64,000 nucleotides of DNA. Source: Gordonia sp. OPL2. Lineage in GTDB: Bacteria > Actinomycetota > Actinomycetes > Mycobacteriales > Mycobacteriaceae. The position numbers and the translations under genes were made by a program. The stretch spans positions 1 through 64,000 of the forward strand of contig NZ_RKME01000015.1 in assembly GCF_003797825.1 (NCBI RefSeq), given 5' to 3'. This document shows positions 26,697-34,499 of the stretch, piece after piece (within the stretch, counting starts at the first letter, position 1; each line of letters opens with the position of its first letter). Under the pieces are notes generated by a model. That model saw only the letters and a list, made by a program, of their open reading frames with translations, did not search any database and was not told where the DNA came from.

Positions 26697-26742
26697 TCAG
26701 AAACCCGCGCCGACCGCTACACCTCAGCGAGCCGAACACCGC

Positions 26743-26841
26743 GCCGACTGTGCCCTGGAATTCGCCGATCGTGCCCGCGCCGTGAGTTTCTGGGCACGGT
26801 CAGCGAAATTCTGGACACGGTCGGCGGGGTTCAGGGCACCG
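26743..26841. repeat. 21-nt-period repeat cluster, family B
   Basis: Units of about 21 nt, such as GGGCACGGTCAGCGAAATTC, occur twice in one orientation (26794-26835). Units in the opposite orientation (GCCGACTGTGCCCTGGAATT) precede them, so the array can fold on itself. It fills the gap between convergent guaD and the ATP-grasp gene. The same family is at 43811-43950. Confidence 0.7.
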
Positions 26842-26842
26842 C

Positions 26843-28015
26843 TCACTCGGAGATGCGCAGACCATCCCACTCGTGGTCGTGCATGAATCCCTCGGCGAGG
26901 CCGACGCGATACTTGAAGCAGCTGCGCAGGATTCCCATGTACGCGAACGGCAGCAGGAGCGCGGGCCGCTGGTCGCCGCGAGCGCTGATGACGTCGCTCG
27001 AGTTGCGGAAGTCCCGGAAGAACGTCCGGAGACTGCGCCCACGGCGAGATGCCTTGCGCCAGCCGTACAGCAGCATGCCGAGCCCGATCATCTTGTCCAC
27101 GTCGGGTTGCGGGGTGATGATCTCGTCATTCGTCCCGAAGAACGCACGATCGACGCCGTCCTGCGGCTCGAACATCATGATGCCGCTCGTCGCGCGCGGG
27201 TTGCATTCGATGCAGAACAGACCGCGCTCCGGATCCTCGATGAAGTCGAAGCCGACCTGCCCGGTGAAGTTCATGTCCTGCACGAACTTCGAGATCCACT
27301 CGAAGATCGCATCGTGCTGCACCGAACGGAAGTTCAGGCACGAGCTGCCGCCGATCGCGTAGTCGACGGGATAGGTGGCGTGGGCATGGATCCGGCCGTC
27401 GCGCACGATGGAGTAGGTGCAGTAGTTGGTGCCCGACAACCACTCCTGCGCGAGCCACGGGTTCATCGGATCGAACTCCACCCAATCGAGATCGCCGCCC
27501 GGAATCACCTTGTGCACCTTCTGCGATCCCCGCGAGTAGCACTCCTTGAGTGCGAACGGCGCGGTGAAGTCTAGCTTCGCGAGGTCCTCGGGCCCGGCGA
27601 CCTGCGCATACTTCAGCGTCGGGATACCGCGGGCGACGAGGAGTTCCTGGAACTCGAACTTGTTGTGCAGACTGTTCTCCACCTCGAAGTCGGAGAGGAA
27701 CAGCTCGCAGTCGTCCGGGAAGATGTCGACCATCATCGAGAGGATGTCGGTCTCCTCGTGGATGGGGATGACCATGTCGACGTTCTCGTCGGCCACGATC
27801 TTCGCCAACGCGTGACAGTAGGCACGTGGCTCGAACTTGGGCGCCGGGACCCGGTGAAAGGCGTCGGCGGCGTGGGAGAAACGGGTCACGCCGACCGGGA
27901 TGGAGTCGACGATCGTCACCCGATGCCCTCCCGCCGACATCAGGCGCGCGAGTTCCAGGGTCAGAAACGATCGACCGAAGGTGATCAAGACGTGTTTGCC
28001 TGCCGATGTGCCCAC
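26843..28015 (-). CDS. ATP-grasp enzyme of unknown substrate
   Basis: A 390-residue ATP-grasp protein. It has an N-terminal preATP-grasp fold (KHVLITFGRSFLTLELARLMSAGGHRV), then IPIHEETDIL and LHNKFEFQELLVARGIPT. The nucleotide core is FALKECYSRGSQKVHKV, and the metal-binding end is VGFDFIEDPERGLFCIECNPRATSGI with Glu and Asn in place. Family members ligate carboxylates to amines or phosphates. The substrate is not evident and no partner enzyme is adjacent. GTG 28015 lies 7 nt after TACACT, so the gene is probably leaderless. Confidence 0.85.
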   Translation of the reverse strand: MGTSAGKHVLITFGRSFLTLELARLMSAGGHRVTIVDSIPVGVTRFSHAADAFHRVPAPKFEPRAYCHALAKIVADENVDMVIPIHEETDILSMMVDIFPDDCELFLSDFEVENSLHNKFEFQELLVARGIPTLKYAQVAGPEDLAKLDFTAPFALKECYSRGSQKVHKVIPGGDLDWVEFDPMNPWLAQEWLSGTNYCTYSIVRDGRIHAHATYPVDYAIGGSSCLNFRSVQHDAIFEWISKFVQDMNFTGQVGFDFIEDPERGLFCIECNPRATSGIMMFEPQDGVDRAFFGTNDEIITPQPDVDKMIGLGMLLYGWRKASRRGRSLRTFFRDFRNSSDVISARGDQRPALLLPFAYMGILRSCFKYRVGLAEGFMHDHEWDGLRISE

Positions 28016-28022
28016 TGTCAGG

Positions 28023-28051
28023 AGTGTAGGAGGGGCAGATTAGGCTGTCTC
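28023..28051 (-). promoter_or_regulatory. Leaderless promoter of the ATP-grasp gene
   Basis: On the minus strand GAGACA (28051-28046) and TACACT (28028-28023) are 17 bp apart. The GTG start follows the -10 by exactly 7 nt, which puts the first transcribed base at the start codon. Confidence 0.6.
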
Positions 28052-28175
28052 ACCGGCCTACGGGAGAGTTCGGCGAAAAAGGAATAGTCGGGCCGCCGGG
28101 ATCGTTGCACAATGCTGTTACACGGGGTGCTGTGCCGTCCCGGGTTGCGCGAGGTCAGTCTGGGGAGGTGTGGGC

Positions 28176-29243
28176 ATGTTCGTGATCGGTGTGATCGCCG
28201 CGTGTCTCGCCGCCGTCGCCTACGGGATGTCCACCGTACTCCGCGCGCTGGGTGCTCGCCGGGTGGCGACGACGGCGCGCGAAGAGGGTAATGAGGCGAG
28301 CCAGGTCAATGCGGTCGGCGGGCCCTCACTGCAGTCGACGATGTCGACCTTCGTCGATCCCGCGTTCATCCTCGGCACCACGATGGTGGTCATCGGTTTC
28401 GCCGGTGGCGCGCTCGCCGCTCGCTTCCTCCCGCTCTTCCTGTCGCAGACCATCGTGTCGGCGAATCTCGTGGTCACCGCCCTGCTGGGCACGATCATGC
28501 TCAACATCGCCCTGCAGACCCGCGACTGGATCGCCATCTGGCTGGTCGTGTTGTCACTGTGTCTGCTCGGGCTGTCCGCCGAGCATCACACCGGTGGCGG
28601 CGAGAGCGCGGTGTTCCACTGGGAACTGTTCGTCGCAACCCTCGGGCTCTGCGCGATCGCGCTGTTCGGCGTCTACCGCCTGGGGAGGCACGCCGCCATC
28701 GTCGGCGGCGCCACGGCCGGTCTGTTGTTCGGCGTCATCGCGATCGCGGTGCGCGTCCTCGACGGCGTCGCGCCGTTCGAACCGCTGGTCCTGATCGCCG
28801 ACCCGGCAGCGTGGACCATCGCCGTCGCGGGTGCCGTGGGCTTCTTCGTGCAGACGGTGGCCCTGCAGGTCGGTGCCGTGAACGGGGTGACCGCGGTCCT
28901 CGTCGTCGGCGAGACGGCCGGCCCCAGCCTGGTCGGTGTGCTGTTCCTCGACGACACCGCCAAGCCCGGTCTCGGCTGGCTGGCCATCGTCGGCTTCATC
29001 GGTGCCGTCATCGGCGCGGTGCTGGTCGCCTGGTACGGCTCCGGCGATCCCGATCACTTCGGTGAGGCCCCACCGCTCAAGGGCGGGTGGCGCCGCGGGC
29101 GCGAGGAGGAGCCGACGACCGACACCGGTGAGATCGACACCGGCGCCGGCTACGACATGTACGGCGTGACACGGCGGCACTACGAGACCCAGGACCGGTT
29201 CACCGACGACCCCGACGCTCCCCCACCCGGCAGCACCTCCTGA
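28176..29243 (+). CDS. EamA/DMT-like integral membrane protein
   Basis: A 355-residue membrane protein with about nine or ten hydrophobic segments in two halves, typical of drug/metabolite-transporter-like folds (VTAVLVVGETAGPSLVGVLFLDD near TM8-9). A hydrophilic tail of about 70 residues follows, rich in Asp, Glu and Arg and ending PDAPPPGSTS. ATG 28176 has GGGGAGG at 28162-28168 with a 7-nt spacer. It is divergent from the ATP-grasp gene. Substrate unknown. Confidence 0.8.
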   Translation: MFVIGVIAACLAAVAYGMSTVLRALGARRVATTAREEGNEASQVNAVGGPSLQSTMSTFVDPAFILGTTMVVIGFAGGALAARFLPLFLSQTIVSANLVVTALLGTIMLNIALQTRDWIAIWLVVLSLCLLGLSAEHHTGGGESAVFHWELFVATLGLCAIALFGVYRLGRHAAIVGGATAGLLFGVIAIAVRVLDGVAPFEPLVLIADPAAWTIAVAGAVGFFVQTVALQVGAVNGVTAVLVVGETAGPSLVGVLFLDDTAKPGLGWLAIVGFIGAVIGAVLVAWYGSGDPDHFGEAPPLKGGWRRGREEEPTTDTGEIDTGAGYDMYGVTRRHYETQDRFTDDPDAPPPGSTS

Positions 29244-29292
29244 CCCCGAACCGGTCGGCCGGCGCTCTCCGATGTGAGTCCGACACCGGCAT

Positions 29293-29345
29293 CACCGCTG
29301 GACAGCAGATGTCTGGATTATCCGGACATCGCCTGCCCAGTGGTG
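29293..29345. terminator. Long hairpin between convergent genes
   Basis: An inner 23-bp near-palindrome (29308-29330, 11-bp arms with one mismatch) is flanked by outer arms CACCGCTGG (29293-29301) and CCAGTGGTG (29337-29345), which pair with one mismatch. It lies between the EamA-like gene and the SCO6745-like gene. Confidence 0.72.
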
Positions 29346-29373
29346 ACGGTCATGTCGGCGGATCGGGGCGCGA

Positions 29374-30258
29374 TCAGTCCTTCTTCTTCGTCCCCGGCAG
29401 CACCCCCGCATCGATGACCGCCTTCACATACGGGCGGGTGCGCTCGAGCAGATCGTCGATGCCGGGTCCCGACCACGCAGGTGCCGTGATGGCGTCGGTC
29501 TCGGCCTCGATGGCCCGGTACATCACCAGACCGGTCTCGGTCAGCTGGTGGCCGGTCTCGGTGCGCGAGGCATAGCCGCGGTCGACGAGGCGATCGACGG
29601 ATGCCTCCCAGTCGTCGTCGGACCAGCCGCGTGTGATCTGCACGAGCTTGCGACCGAGGAGTCGGCGTCGGACGGTGGGGTCGGCGATCTCCGCCTCGTG
29701 GAAGGTGACCGCGTCGAGCGCGTCGAGCCCGTGGTTCACCAGCACCGCGATGTGATTGTCGCCGCGCCACTCCCGCAGCACCGCGATGGCATGCCAGAGC
29801 GCGACGTGCGGCTGCGCGGATGGCTCGGCCGCCGCCCAGGCCGCGGCCAGCGGTCGGCCACCGAACGACAGCGATGCCGCGATATCGGTGTAGCGCGCGG
29901 TCAGTTCGACGATCTCGGCGTCGTCGACGCGCTCCCCGAGGATCGCGCGCAGTTCCTCGTCGAGCATCTGCACGCGCCGGTCGGCGACCCGCTGCAGACC
30001 CGCACCACGGGCCGACTCCCAGGCGGGGGTGATCACCGACGACGAGAAGTTGTAGAACGCGGACACCACCACCGACGGGACACAGTCACCGAGCGGCGCT
30101 CCGCGGGCGCCGACGTAGAACGCGTGCGCGTCGATGCCGAGATCCTCCCGGGCGGCCCGCAGCCCCGGGTTGAAGTATGCGAGGACATGGAACGGTTCGA
30201 TGGATTCGTACGCCTTGCGAGCGCTCTGCTGCGTGGTCTCATCGGCAATCGAGGTCAT
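29374..30258 (-). CDS. SCO6745-family protein
   Basis: A 294-residue soluble protein. It has the family features of an opening R-x-A-Y-x-S-I/L-E-P-x-H segment, GARGAPLGDCVPSVVVSAFYNFSSSV, GRPLAAAWAAAEP and HVALWHAIAVLREWRGDNHIA. The C-terminal 100 residues resemble a winged-helix (LVDRGYASRTETGHQLTETG). These proteins are common in actinobacteria; no activity is established to my knowledge. ATG 30258 is chosen over an in-frame start 9 nt upstream. Confidence 0.78.
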   Translation of the reverse strand: MTSIADETTQQSARKAYESIEPFHVLAYFNPGLRAAREDLGIDAHAFYVGARGAPLGDCVPSVVVSAFYNFSSSVITPAWESARGAGLQRVADRRVQMLDEELRAILGERVDDAEIVELTARYTDIAASLSFGGRPLAAAWAAAEPSAQPHVALWHAIAVLREWRGDNHIAVLVNHGLDALDAVTFHEAEIADPTVRRRLLGRKLVQITRGWSDDDWEASVDRLVDRGYASRTETGHQLTETGLVMYRAIEAETDAITAPAWSGPGIDDLLERTRPYVKAVIDAGVLPGTKKKD

Positions 30259-30353
30259 GCCCCACACTTGCCGCCGCGGCGTGGGACTGTCAACCGCCGA
30301 CGGTCCGACGCGTTTGCGCCCGCACCGCCGACCGACCCGGTAGATGTGGACAC

Positions 30354-30803
30354 ATGGACGACCTCGAGGCGATCAAACATCTGAAGTACCGCTATCTGCG
30401 AGCGCTGGACACCAAGGACTGGGATGTGTTCGCCGCGACCCTCACCGACGACGTCACCGGCGACTACGGCGCATCGTTGAGCTTCACCAACCGGACCGAG
30501 CTCGTCGACTACATGCGCACGTCGGTGGGTCCGGCCGTCATCACCGAGCACCGGGTGGATCACCCCGAGATCGACGTCGAGGGCGACGAGGCGACCGGTC
30601 GGTGGTACCTGCAGGACAGGGTCATCGTTCCCGACTTCTCGTTCATGCTCTTCGGCGCCGCCTTCTACGACGACCGCTACCGCCGCACCGAACAGGGGTG
30701 GCGTATCTGCGCCACCGGATACGACCGCACGTACGAGGCCAAACTGAACCTGGCGGACGTACCGAGTTTCGCGCTCGACGTCGGGCCCGCGGTCCGGATC
30801 TGA
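30354..30803 (+). CDS. SnoaL-like/NTF2-fold protein
   Basis: A 149-residue SnoaL-like protein with the typical LEAIKHLKYRYLRALDTKDWDVFAATLTDDV opening (cone-shaped alpha+beta barrel), then EHRVDHPEIDVEGDEATGRWYL and a central strand pair. Such proteins can be polyketide cyclases, dehydratases or epoxide hydrolases; no specific activity is visible. TAGATG lies 7 nt before the ATG, suggesting leaderless translation. It is followed after 6 nt by the phosphoribosyltransferase gene. Confidence 0.82.
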   Translation: MDDLEAIKHLKYRYLRALDTKDWDVFAATLTDDVTGDYGASLSFTNRTELVDYMRTSVGPAVITEHRVDHPEIDVEGDEATGRWYLQDRVIVPDFSFMLFGAAFYDDRYRRTEQGWRICATGYDRTYEAKLNLADVPSFALDVGPAVRI

Positions 30804-30809
30804 GCGGTC

Positions 30810-31481
30810 ATGTCGTTCCGGGCGGAGTCCTTCGACGATCGGCGTGACGCGGGAATCGCACTGGCGCAACGGTTGACGCGTGAGCCGCGGATGTCGGCGC
30901 CGGGCTCCGACGACCGCGACGTCGTCGTGATCGGTCTCGCCCGGGGCGGCGTCCCGGTCGCGCGGGAGGTCGCCGACGCATTCGATGCCGCGCTGGACGT
31001 CCTGGTGGTGCGCAAGATCGGCGCACCCGGCCAACCGGAGTTCGCGATGGGTGCCATCGCCGCCGGCGAGATCGTCGTCAACGACGATGTGCCGCGCAGG
31101 CTCGGCGTCTCGGAGGCCGTGTTCGCCGAGGCCGTCGACCGCGAGAACCGGATTCGGGTCGAGCGTGAGCAGCGGTATCGCGAAGGGCGCGAACCGCTCT
31201 CGTTCACTGGCCGCACCGTCGTCCTCGTCGACGACGGTCTCGCCACCGGTTCGACGATGGCGGTGGCGGTGCGCGCCGCGCGGGTGGGTGGGGCCACCGC
31301 GATCGTGGTCGCCGTGCCGACCGGACCGGCCGACACCCTGCGGCGATTCGCCGACGACTCAGACGTCGATGCCGTCGTCGCCGTGATGACTCCGGAACCG
31401 TTTCACGCTGTGGGACAGTCTTATCGGACCTTCGGCCAGGTCGAGGACGAGGAAGTGCGGCTCAGTCTGCGACGCGGGTGA
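30810..31481 (+). CDS. Phosphoribosyltransferase-fold protein
   Basis: A 223-residue type I phosphoribosyltransferase. The PRPP loop is VVLVDDGLATGST (about residues 137-149). Upstream are VVVIGLARGGVPVAREVADAF and DVLVVRKIGAPGQPEFAMGAIA. This subgroup of actinobacterial PRTase-like proteins has no assigned base substrate and is often fused to or paired with dienelactone-hydrolase-type proteins. Acidic Asp-Asp at 141-142 is intact, so PRPP binding is likely. Probably co-transcribed with the SnoaL-like gene. Confidence 0.85.
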   Translation: MSFRAESFDDRRDAGIALAQRLTREPRMSAPGSDDRDVVVIGLARGGVPVAREVADAFDAALDVLVVRKIGAPGQPEFAMGAIAAGEIVVNDDVPRRLGVSEAVFAEAVDRENRIRVEREQRYREGREPLSFTGRTVVLVDDGLATGSTMAVAVRAARVGGATAIVVAVPTGPADTLRRFADDSDVDAVVAVMTPEPFHAVGQSYRTFGQVEDEEVRLSLRRG

Positions 31482-31578
31482 GCCCGTTCAGGGCACCTCC
31501 GTGGTCAGTACCTCCGCGGTCAGCACGGCGCCCGGCGCCGACACAGCGGGCATCACCGGACCGAAATCACCGTTGCCG

Positions 31579-33018
31579 TCAGATCACCCGGCGCATCGTC
31601 CCGGCGCGTCGGCCGTCACCGGTGTCAGCGGCGAGCGCGAGCACCTCGTCGAACCCCTCGACAAGACACTCGGCGAACAACTCCGGTTCGGTGATCGAGG
31701 CCGCGTCCTGATTCAGCCCGAGGCAGGCGACGCCGTTGTGGGTGATCATCGTGGCCATCACCGCGCAACCGGGCAGTGGCCCGAAGGGGAACATGCGTTC
31801 CACCTTGGCCCCCGCGACGAAGGTGTCCCACGGGATCCCCGGCACGTTGCTGGCCTGCAGGTCGTTCTGCGTTGTCGCGCCGCTGAACTGGGCGAGTACC
31901 TGACCCGGCAACCACGCGAGGACCGACCCGAGGGTGTTGAAGATGTCGACAGCGGGTTCGGTCCGGGCCGCGCGCACCTGCTCCCGAATGGTGAGGACGC
32001 GCTCGAACGGGTCCTCGATCCCGACCGGTCCGGCCATGCGGCCCACCGCGATCCGGTTGCCGCCTGCGGGATCCTCGGGGCGGCGCACGGAGATCGGGAT
32101 CGCGACGGGGATCGCCTCGACGGGGGTGCCCATCTTCTCGTGGTAGAACCGGAATCCGCCGATCAGCCCGGCCAGGTAGGCGTCGTTCACCGAGGCTCGG
32201 GCCGCCTTGCCGGCCGCCTTCAGGTCGTCGAACGGTACCTCGAAGGCGCTGAACCGCCACGACAGGCTGCGATGGGCGAGCAACGGCGAACCCGGCGGAC
32301 TGACCAGTCCCGCCACCCGCGGCACCGACCGTCCGTAGCGCAGCACCTCGCTGACCGCCCGACGCGGCCGGGCCAGAGCACGCACCCCGTGCCAGGCGGT
32401 GTCGATGCGATGGGGCAGTCGTCCGGCCTCCTCGACGATCTGTCGCCCGAGGACGTCGAGGGAGGACACGTTGCGTGGCTCGGGGTTCGGCGGCTGCGGC
32501 TTGCCGGGGATGGGATCGCGCGACGTCGAATGCAGTTGCGCCAGTCCGAGTATCGCGCCCAGTCCGTCGGTGAGGGCATGGTGGGCCTTGAGGAAGTAGG
32601 CGGCCTTGCCGTCGGGCAACCCCTCGATCAGGGTTCCCTCCCACGGCGGACGACCCGGGTCGAGAGCGGCCATCGCGAGTTGTTCACAGGTGGTGAAGAG
32701 TTCGCGCATCGACCCGTCGCCGGCCAGACGCATCCGCCGGACGTGATAGTGCAGGTCGAAGTCCGGGTCGACGGCCCAGCTCGGTGTGCCCGTGCCGAAT
32801 GGTGAGTCGATCACCCGCTGCCGGAAGCGCGGCGCCATCCGGCTGCCCCACTCGTGGGCGGCGATGAGCCGATCCCAGTCCGGGACACAGTCGTAGATCT
32901 CGATCATGCAGATCGTGGCGCGCAGACGGCGGTCGGTGTCGCCACGCCACATCAGTGCGTCGACCGCACTCATGTGCGATTCGCTGGCCCAATCGAGTGG
33001 TTCGTCGGTGTTGCTCAC
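31579..33018 (-). CDS. Wax ester synthase/diacylglycerol acyltransferase (WS/DGAT)
   Basis: A 479-residue WS/DGAT that joins acyl-CoA to diacylglycerol or fatty alcohols, making storage lipids. The catalytic motif HHALTDG lies at residues 146-152, within KAHHALTDGLGAI. Other family blocks are PPWEGTLIEGLPDG, NDAYLAGLIGGFR, PVAIPISVRRP and TTQNDLQASNVPGI. GTG 33018 has GGAGG 7 nt upstream and overlaps the upstream stop as GTGA; the longer frame is not needed. It is the last gene of plsB-plsC fusion-WS/DGAT, matching Rv2482c-Rv2484c. Confidence 0.92.
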   Translation of the reverse strand: MSNTDEPLDWASESHMSAVDALMWRGDTDRRLRATICMIEIYDCVPDWDRLIAAHEWGSRMAPRFRQRVIDSPFGTGTPSWAVDPDFDLHYHVRRMRLAGDGSMRELFTTCEQLAMAALDPGRPPWEGTLIEGLPDGKAAYFLKAHHALTDGLGAILGLAQLHSTSRDPIPGKPQPPNPEPRNVSSLDVLGRQIVEEAGRLPHRIDTAWHGVRALARPRRAVSEVLRYGRSVPRVAGLVSPPGSPLLAHRSLSWRFSAFEVPFDDLKAAGKAARASVNDAYLAGLIGGFRFYHEKMGTPVEAIPVAIPISVRRPEDPAGGNRIAVGRMAGPVGIEDPFERVLTIREQVRAARTEPAVDIFNTLGSVLAWLPGQVLAQFSGATTQNDLQASNVPGIPWDTFVAGAKVERMFPFGPLPGCAVMATMITHNGVACLGLNQDAASITEPELFAECLVEGFDEVLALAADTGDGRRAGTMRRVI

Positions 33019-34499
33019 AGATCTGCCTCCGTCGATCGCGTCATCCGTCCGTCCTCGAAGGACTCGACCGGCCAATCGGTCAGTGCGCTGACGAACATCT
33101 GTCGGACCTCCTCCGCATGCTCACCCACGGTCTCCGGCTGCCACTCGGATGTGTCCACCGGCGGCAACACCTTGACCTCCACGGTCCCGGGTTTGATCAG
33201 TTGCGCTCCGCGCCACATCAATTCGCCGGTGTTGCGGAGGACGACCGGCACCACGGGGACGCCGGCCTGCATCGCGATGTGGAAGGGCCCCTTCTTGAAC
33301 GGACCGATGCGCGGAGTCGACGACCGCGTCCCCTCCGGCGCCACCACGAGAGAGATGCCCTCGTCGCGGAGTTTGCGCACCGCGGGTTGGAGCTGCTCGA
33401 TGGCACGGCCGGGGTCGGCGCGATCGATGAAGACGAGCCCCGCCGCGTCGAGGATCTGACCGAGAACCGGCACCCGTTTGATCTCCTTCTTCGCGACGCC
33501 GGTGGCGTCGCGGCGGACGAGGTGGATCAGCACCGGCAGGTCCAGTTTCGACTGGTGGTTGAACACGAAGACGCACGGCCGATCCGCGGTCAGATGTTCC
33601 TCACCGTCGAGCACACGGACGGTGACCCCGGCGATGGCGAGGCCGATGTCGTTGCCGGTGGGGATCGCCGAGTCGACCAGGATGCTCGGATCACGCCGCA
33701 GCAGTCCCCCGGCGACGCCGACCGCGGCCGAGGAGATGAACGATCCGTAGAACGCCCCCGTGCGGGCGGCCATCGCCAGCCGGTTGTACGTGGGATTACG
33801 CAGATCGAGGATGGGCCAGCCACGCGCCTGGGCCTCGGCCCGCAAACCGTGTCGCGGTGACACCGCGGCCGGGTGCCCGACCGACTCGAGATAGGGGATG
33901 TCCTCGTTGCCGTCGCTGTAGGCGAACGACGCGTCGAGGTCCATGTCGTGCTCGCGCGCGAGAGCGCGGACGGCCGCCGCCTTACCCGGCCCCCACAGCG
34001 GCCGGCCGAGGAACTTGCCGGTGACCACGCCGTCGACGACCTCGACGTCGGTCGCCAGCGCGTCGTCGGCCTCGATCTCCCGGGCGATCGGGTCGATCTG
34101 GAAACGCGTCGCCGACGACGCGATCACGATGCGGTGCCCCATCTCCCGGTGCGCCCGCAGGATCTGCCACATCTGAGGACGCAGCTGGGCGGCGGTCTCG
34201 TGCTTGAACAGCTGGGCACCGAATTCCAGCAGCTCGGCGTAGGTCTTGCCGGCGAAGGTCGGTTTGGTCGCCTCGAGCACGTCGGCGTAGTCCTGCTCGG
34301 ACTTGACCCCACGCAGGCCGATGAGCAGGAAGTCGGCGAGCTCGCCGAGGCCGAACTCCATGCTGCGGATCCGGGCCCGGGTGATGGCGATGGCCGAGAA
34401 GCCCTCGATCAGCGTGCCGTCGTAGTCGAAGAAGGCGCCCACCTTCTTGCCGGTGGGGGCCGATCGGATCTCCCGCAACCGGTCGGCGACGGAGCTCAT
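33015..34499 (-). CDS. plsC: HAD-IB phosphatase fused to 1-acyl-glycerol-3-phosphate acyltransferase (PlsC)
   Basis: A 494-residue bifunctional protein. Residues about 18-230 are a HAD subfamily IB hydrolase (nucleophile motif FFDYDGTL with Asp25 and Asp27, then IASSATRFQIDPIA and YSDGNEDIPYLESVG). Residues about 270-460 are a PlsC acyltransferase with NHQSKLD (HX4D), VAPEGTRS and HIAMQAGVPVVPVV. It converts lysophosphatidate to phosphatidate; the HAD part might dephosphorylate lipid or another phosphate ester. ATG 34499 overlaps plsB by 4 bp. Same fusion as Rv2483c. Confidence 0.92.
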   Translation of the reverse strand: MSSVADRLREIRSAPTGKKVGAFFDYDGTLIEGFSAIAITRARIRSMEFGLGELADFLLIGLRGVKSEQDYADVLEATKPTFAGKTYAELLEFGAQLFKHETAAQLRPQMWQILRAHREMGHRIVIASSATRFQIDPIAREIEADDALATDVEVVDGVVTGKFLGRPLWGPGKAAAVRALAREHDMDLDASFAYSDGNEDIPYLESVGHPAAVSPRHGLRAEAQARGWPILDLRNPTYNRLAMAARTGAFYGSFISSAAVGVAGGLLRRDPSILVDSAIPTGNDIGLAIAGVTVRVLDGEEHLTADRPCVFVFNHQSKLDLPVLIHLVRRDATGVAKKEIKRVPVLGQILDAAGLVFIDRADPGRAIEQLQPAVRKLRDEGISLVVAPEGTRSSTPRIGPFKKGPFHIAMQAGVPVVPVVLRNTGELMWRGAQLIKPGTVEVKVLPPVDTSEWQPETVGEHAEEVRQMFVSALTDWPVESFEDGRMTRSTEADL

